The position numbers and the translations under genes were made by a program. From NCBI GenBank assembly GCA_016199325.1, contig JACQGW010000293.1:1-5546 (forward strand): a stretch of 5,546 nt of DNA, in the 5' to 3' direction. The DNA comes from Chloroflexota bacterium (GTDB taxonomy: Bacteria; Chloroflexota; Dehalococcoidia; JACQGW01). Under the pieces are notes generated by a model. The model ran no database searches. It was not told the origin of the DNA and saw only the letters and a list, made by a program, of their open reading frames with translations. Positions 5,120 to 5,546 of this stretch are shown in pieces (positions within the stretch are counted from its first letter, which is position 1; the number at the start of each line of letters is the position of its first letter).

Positions 5120-5546
5120 ATGACGCTCAATGACGCTTCTCCGACCCCCGACCCCGGACCAGGGACCCCGGACCAGGGACCCCCGACCCCCGACGCCCTC
5201 TCGCTCCGCGTCGGCGTCGACATCGGCGGCACCTTCACCGACCTCCTGCTCGTCGACGACCGCACCGGCGACTCCTGGGTCGCCAAGACGCTCACCACCC
5301 CGGACGACCCGTCTATCGGCGTTCGGACCGGCCTCCTCCAGGTCCTCGACCTCGCCGGCCTGCCCGCCAACCGCCTCCAGACGGTCATCCACGGGACCAC
5401 GCTCGTCACCAACGCCATCATCGAGCGCAAGGGCGACTGCACCGCGCTCGTCACCACCAGGGGCTTCCGGGACGCCGTCGAGATCGCCCGCGAGCACCGC
5501 TTCGACATGTACGACATCTTCCTCGACCGGCCCCGGCCCATCGCGC
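5120..5546 (+). CDS. Hydantoinase/oxoprolinase HyuA-like N-terminal domain, 3' truncated by window
   Basis: HyuA-type proteins use ATP to open hydantoin, N-methylhydantoin, 5-oxoproline or related rings, usually with an HyuB partner; acetone carboxylase subunits are relatives. The 142 visible residues include the phosphate-binding VGVDIGGTFTD (31-41), HGTTLVTNAIIE (91-102), a LVTTRGFRD block, and the R-x-x-x-YDIF region around Tyr131, all standard for the family's N-terminus. Full members are usually about 500-700 residues, so most of the gene lies to the right. Residues 7-25 (Pro/Gly/Asp-rich) come from a heptanucleotide array between the start codon and the first conserved strand. No start codon exists between the array and VGVDIGG, so the array must be translated. 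ATG 5096 and ATG 5120 are in frame, and ATG 5130 is in another frame. It is transcribed divergently from the small membrane protein and probably has its own promoter. Confidence 0.9.
   Translation, partial: MTLNDASPTPDPGPGTPDQGPPTPDALSLRVGVDIGGTFTDLLLVDDRTGDSWVAKTLTTPDDPSIGVRTGLLQVLDLAGLPANRLQTVIHGTTLVTNAIIERKGDCTALVTTRGFRDAVEIAREHRFDMYDIFLDRPRPIA
5139..5194 (+). repeat. Heptanucleotide array, eight units, in the hyuA-like 5' coding end
   Basis: Eight 7-base units in exact register all end in GAC: CTCCGAC, CCCCGAC, CCCGGAC, CAGGGAC, CCCGGAC, CAGGGAC, CCCCGAC, CCCCGAC. The middle four form a perfect 14-base duplication. The array has no stop in the used frame and gives a Pro/Gly/Asp-rich stretch absent from the conserved domain. 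Its unit is the same as at 541-568. Confidence 0.88.

Noticed and set aside
1..5546. tRNA, rRNA, riboswitch, transposase or prophage genes
   Set aside because: Nothing resembling cloverleaf arms, rRNA segments, conserved riboswitch cores or integrase/transposase motifs was seen on either strand.

Overview
The window is GC-rich bacterial DNA. It carries a glycosyltransferase region, a short catabolic operon, a small membrane-protein gene on the opposite strand, and the start of a hydantoinase/oxoprolinase gene. A corrinoid-methyltransferase (MttB-superfamily) homologue without an amber codon, an imidazolonepropionase/prolidase-like amidohydrolase, an HyuA-type ATP-dependent hydrolase, a TTG start with a very strong Shine-Dalgarno, and many short dispersed repeats together suggest a high-GC environmental bacterium. 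A Chloroflexota lineage (Thermomicrobia, SAR202 or similar) is my best guess. That is inference from gene content; there is no rRNA or other marker gene here.

Layout. Positions 1-64 form a nested palindromic repeat. An uninterrupted plus-strand frame runs from the left edge to 1655. It encodes the C-terminal half of one family-9 glycosyltransferase, a linker made of heptanucleotide repeats, and then a complete second family-9 glycosyltransferase. Positions 1656-1859 are non-coding and contain a large imperfect inverted repeat that starts right after the stop. Positions 1860-3401 (MttB-like methyltransferase) and 3422-4684 (metal-dependent amidohydrolase) are 20 bases apart and look co-transcribed. 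A 72-residue two-helix membrane protein is on the minus strand (4800-5018), convergent with the amidohydrolase. A divergent promoter region of about 100 bases then leads to an hyuA-like gene (5120 onward) that is cut by the right edge.

How the parts relate. The methyltransferase, amidohydrolase and hydantoinase/oxoprolinase homologues plausibly belong to one catabolic locus for an N-methylated or cyclic-amide nitrogen compound. The substrate cannot be read from sequence, and no corrinoid protein or corrinoid reductive activator is visible. The glycosyltransferases look like an unrelated cell-envelope gene block.

The most unusual aspect is the short-repeat DNA. Four arrays with strict 7-base periodicity (424-514, 541-575, about 4805-4846, 5139-5194) lie inside or at the ends of reading frames and are translated. 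Because 7 is not a multiple of 3, gain or loss of a unit would change the reading frame. At both 5' gene ends carrying an array, alternative start codons in a second frame sit just upstream of it. This is the arrangement expected of a frame-switching (phase-variable) start, or of repeats that have invaded gene ends. The sequence alone cannot tell these apart.
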